This document shows, one piece after another, positions 5,607 to 6,515 of a DNA stretch of 6,515 bases. This stretch comes from Pedobacter sp. GTDB taxonomy: Bacteria; Bacteroidota; Bacteroidia; Sphingobacteriales; Sphingobacteriaceae. The notes under the pieces were generated by a model. It did no database searches. It had not been told where the DNA came from and was given only the letters and a program-made list of their open reading frames with translations. The DNA is taken from assembly GCA_030149995.1 (NCBI GenBank), contig JASLGV010000314.1, positions 1 through 6,515 of the forward strand, read 5' to 3'. Numbering within the stretch: the first letter of the stretch is position 1; every line of letters starts with the position of its first letter. The position numbers were made by a program, and so were the translations under genes.

Positions 5607-6515
5607 TTATTTGTATTGTCTGATGTTGTTGATCTGAAGATGAACGATGAAATGCTTGTTTTCATCCTGGTGATACTTGAAAATGGCATCCTCCCCATAA
5701 GCTATTGCCAGTCTTTTTCGTATATTTTCAATACCCGAACCGAGGCTTTTAATAGGCGTATCGCTGATCCGGTTTTTAGTTTCTACCTGCAGACTTTCAC
5801 CGTCCATGTAAATAGATACTTCGGCAGCGTCGCTGGTGTGGCTCAGATCTCCATGTTTAAACATGTTTTCAATAAAGGTAACCAGTACAAGCGGAATAAT
5901 CTGTATACCTGCCAATTCCTCCTCCTCAAAATCCATTCTGATATGCAAGCTGTGATTTTGCCTGATTTGATGTAAACCGATAAGATTTTCGGCTTGTAAC
6001 ACTTCGTCGATCAGTTCACTGTAATGATCGTCTGGTTTATGACTTGCCGCATATCGCATCATATCCGATAAAAGTGCAATGGTTTCTGCCGCCTGCGGTG
6101 CGGTATGAAGGGTGTTGTGGTAAATAAAATTTAAGGTATTAAATAAAAAGTGCGGATTGATCTGTGCTTTCAGGTAGGCATTCTCTGCATTTGTTAACAG
6201 GATCTGGTGTTCGAGCTTTTGTGTTTCCAGTAAGTTGGCTCTTTTGCGCTCTTTTAAATAGGTGGTTAAAAAGTAATAACCTGTAGCAAATCCAGCAAAA
6301 TAAAAAAAACGAAATAGAGACTGAGTAATAAACTGCTTATTTAATGTTAATTCTTTTATTGATAAAATATTGGTGTATTTAATTAACAGTATATCAACAA
6401 AATAAAAAGTAAAAGTATAAAGAACGCACTCTGCTAAAATTGCTATCGGAAAGCTGATGTATTTATACTGTGTTTTAAAAACAGTTGGGAGAATAATTAC
6501 TGCATGAAAATAGAA
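5607..6515 (-). CDS. LytS-type membrane sensor histidine kinase, C-terminal 302 residues (start beyond window)
   Basis: On the minus strand the frame is open from the window edge at 6515 down to the TAA at 5609-5607, so the start lies outside; the ATG at 6062 is internal. Visible residues about 4-13, 21-45 and 67-87 are hydrophobic membrane segments, followed by a charged helix (88-116) typical of a signalling linker. The His_kinase (PF06580) phosphoacceptor motif is LKAQINPHFLFNTLN, with His122 (codon 6152-6150). The ATPase part has an N-box-like IPLVLVTFIENMFKHG (Asn217) and a G-box-like GSGIENIRKRL (259-269). This is the LytS/YehU class, which normally phosphorylates a LytTR-domain response regulator. 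No regulator follows within the 342 bases before the convergent gene, so its partner is upstream beyond the edge or elsewhere. The signal sensed is unknown, as the N-terminal part is missing. Confidence 0.95.
   Translation of the reverse strand, partial: FYFHAVIILPTVFKTQYKYISFPIAILAECVLYTFTFYFVDILLIKYTNILSIKELTLNKQFITQSLFRFFYFAGFATGYYFLTTYLKERKRANLLETQKLEHQILLTNAENAYLKAQINPHFLFNTLNFIYHNTLHTAPQAAETIALLSDMMRYAASHKPDDHYSELIDEVLQAENLIGLHQIRQNHSLHIRMDFEEEELAGIQIIPLVLVTFIENMFKHGDLSHTSDAAEVSIYMDGESLQVETKNRISDTPIKSLGSGIENIRKRLAIAYGEDAIFKYHQDENKHFIVHLQINNIRQYK

Noticed and set aside
5616..5975. Plus-strand 119-residue frame antisense to the kinase
   Set aside because: It lies opposite the ATPase domain of the kinase, which has clear conserved motifs; the plus-strand product has none.
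5607..6062. A short 151-residue kinase starting at the ATG at 6062
   Set aside because: The frame continues to the window edge and includes the phosphoacceptor His and membrane segments, so that ATG is internal.
1..6515. tRNA, rRNA, CRISPR arrays, insertion sequences or attachment sites
   Set aside because: None recognised: no short regular spacer repeats, no transposase-like frame and no tRNA-like segment outside the coding genes.

Overview
The window looks like chromosomal DNA from a Bacteroidota bacterium, most plausibly a Sphingobacteriaceae member such as Pedobacter or Mucilaginibacter. The reasons are a type IX secretion (T9SS) type B sorting domain, a PorP/SprF-family protein, an OmpA protein with the architecture of PorE, AT-rich start regions without Shine-Dalgarno sequences, and moderate to low GC. 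The genus is inference; the phylum is well supported.

Bases 2-5264 hold three same-strand genes. The first is the 3' part (712 residues visible) of a very large repetitive surface protein. It has five Ig-like repeats, two resembling DUF7507 and three resembling DUF11, followed by a gliding-motility-associated C-terminal (type B T9SS sorting) domain. The second, at 2247-3215, encodes a complete PorP/SprF-family outer-membrane protein. The third, at 3330-5264, encodes a complete protein with TPR, PD40 beta-propeller, carboxypeptidase-regulatory and OmpA domains in that order. Together they read as a cargo-plus-secretion cassette: an adhesin-like cargo, the SprF-like partner expected to act on type B cargo, and a peptidoglycan-binding periplasmic anchor. 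A strong stem-loop terminator at 5274-5311 closes the run, and a second terminator-like palindrome follows at 5323-5349. I saw no recognisable Bacteroidota promoter between the genes, so they are probably co-transcribed. Each of the two internal gaps (106 and 114 bases) does contain an inverted repeat, and the first is a perfect 13-bp one.

Bases 5265-5606 carry no credible gene. They hold the terminators and a set of overlapping inverted repeats. Bases 5607-6515 on the minus strand encode the C-terminal 302 residues of a LytS-type membrane sensor histidine kinase, convergent with the cassette. Its 5' end lies beyond the window and no response regulator follows it here.

The T9SS cassette is a known type of arrangement rather than a new system. 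The less explained items are the intergenic hairpins, the structured convergent intergenic region and the calcium-loop-like linkers between adhesin repeats.
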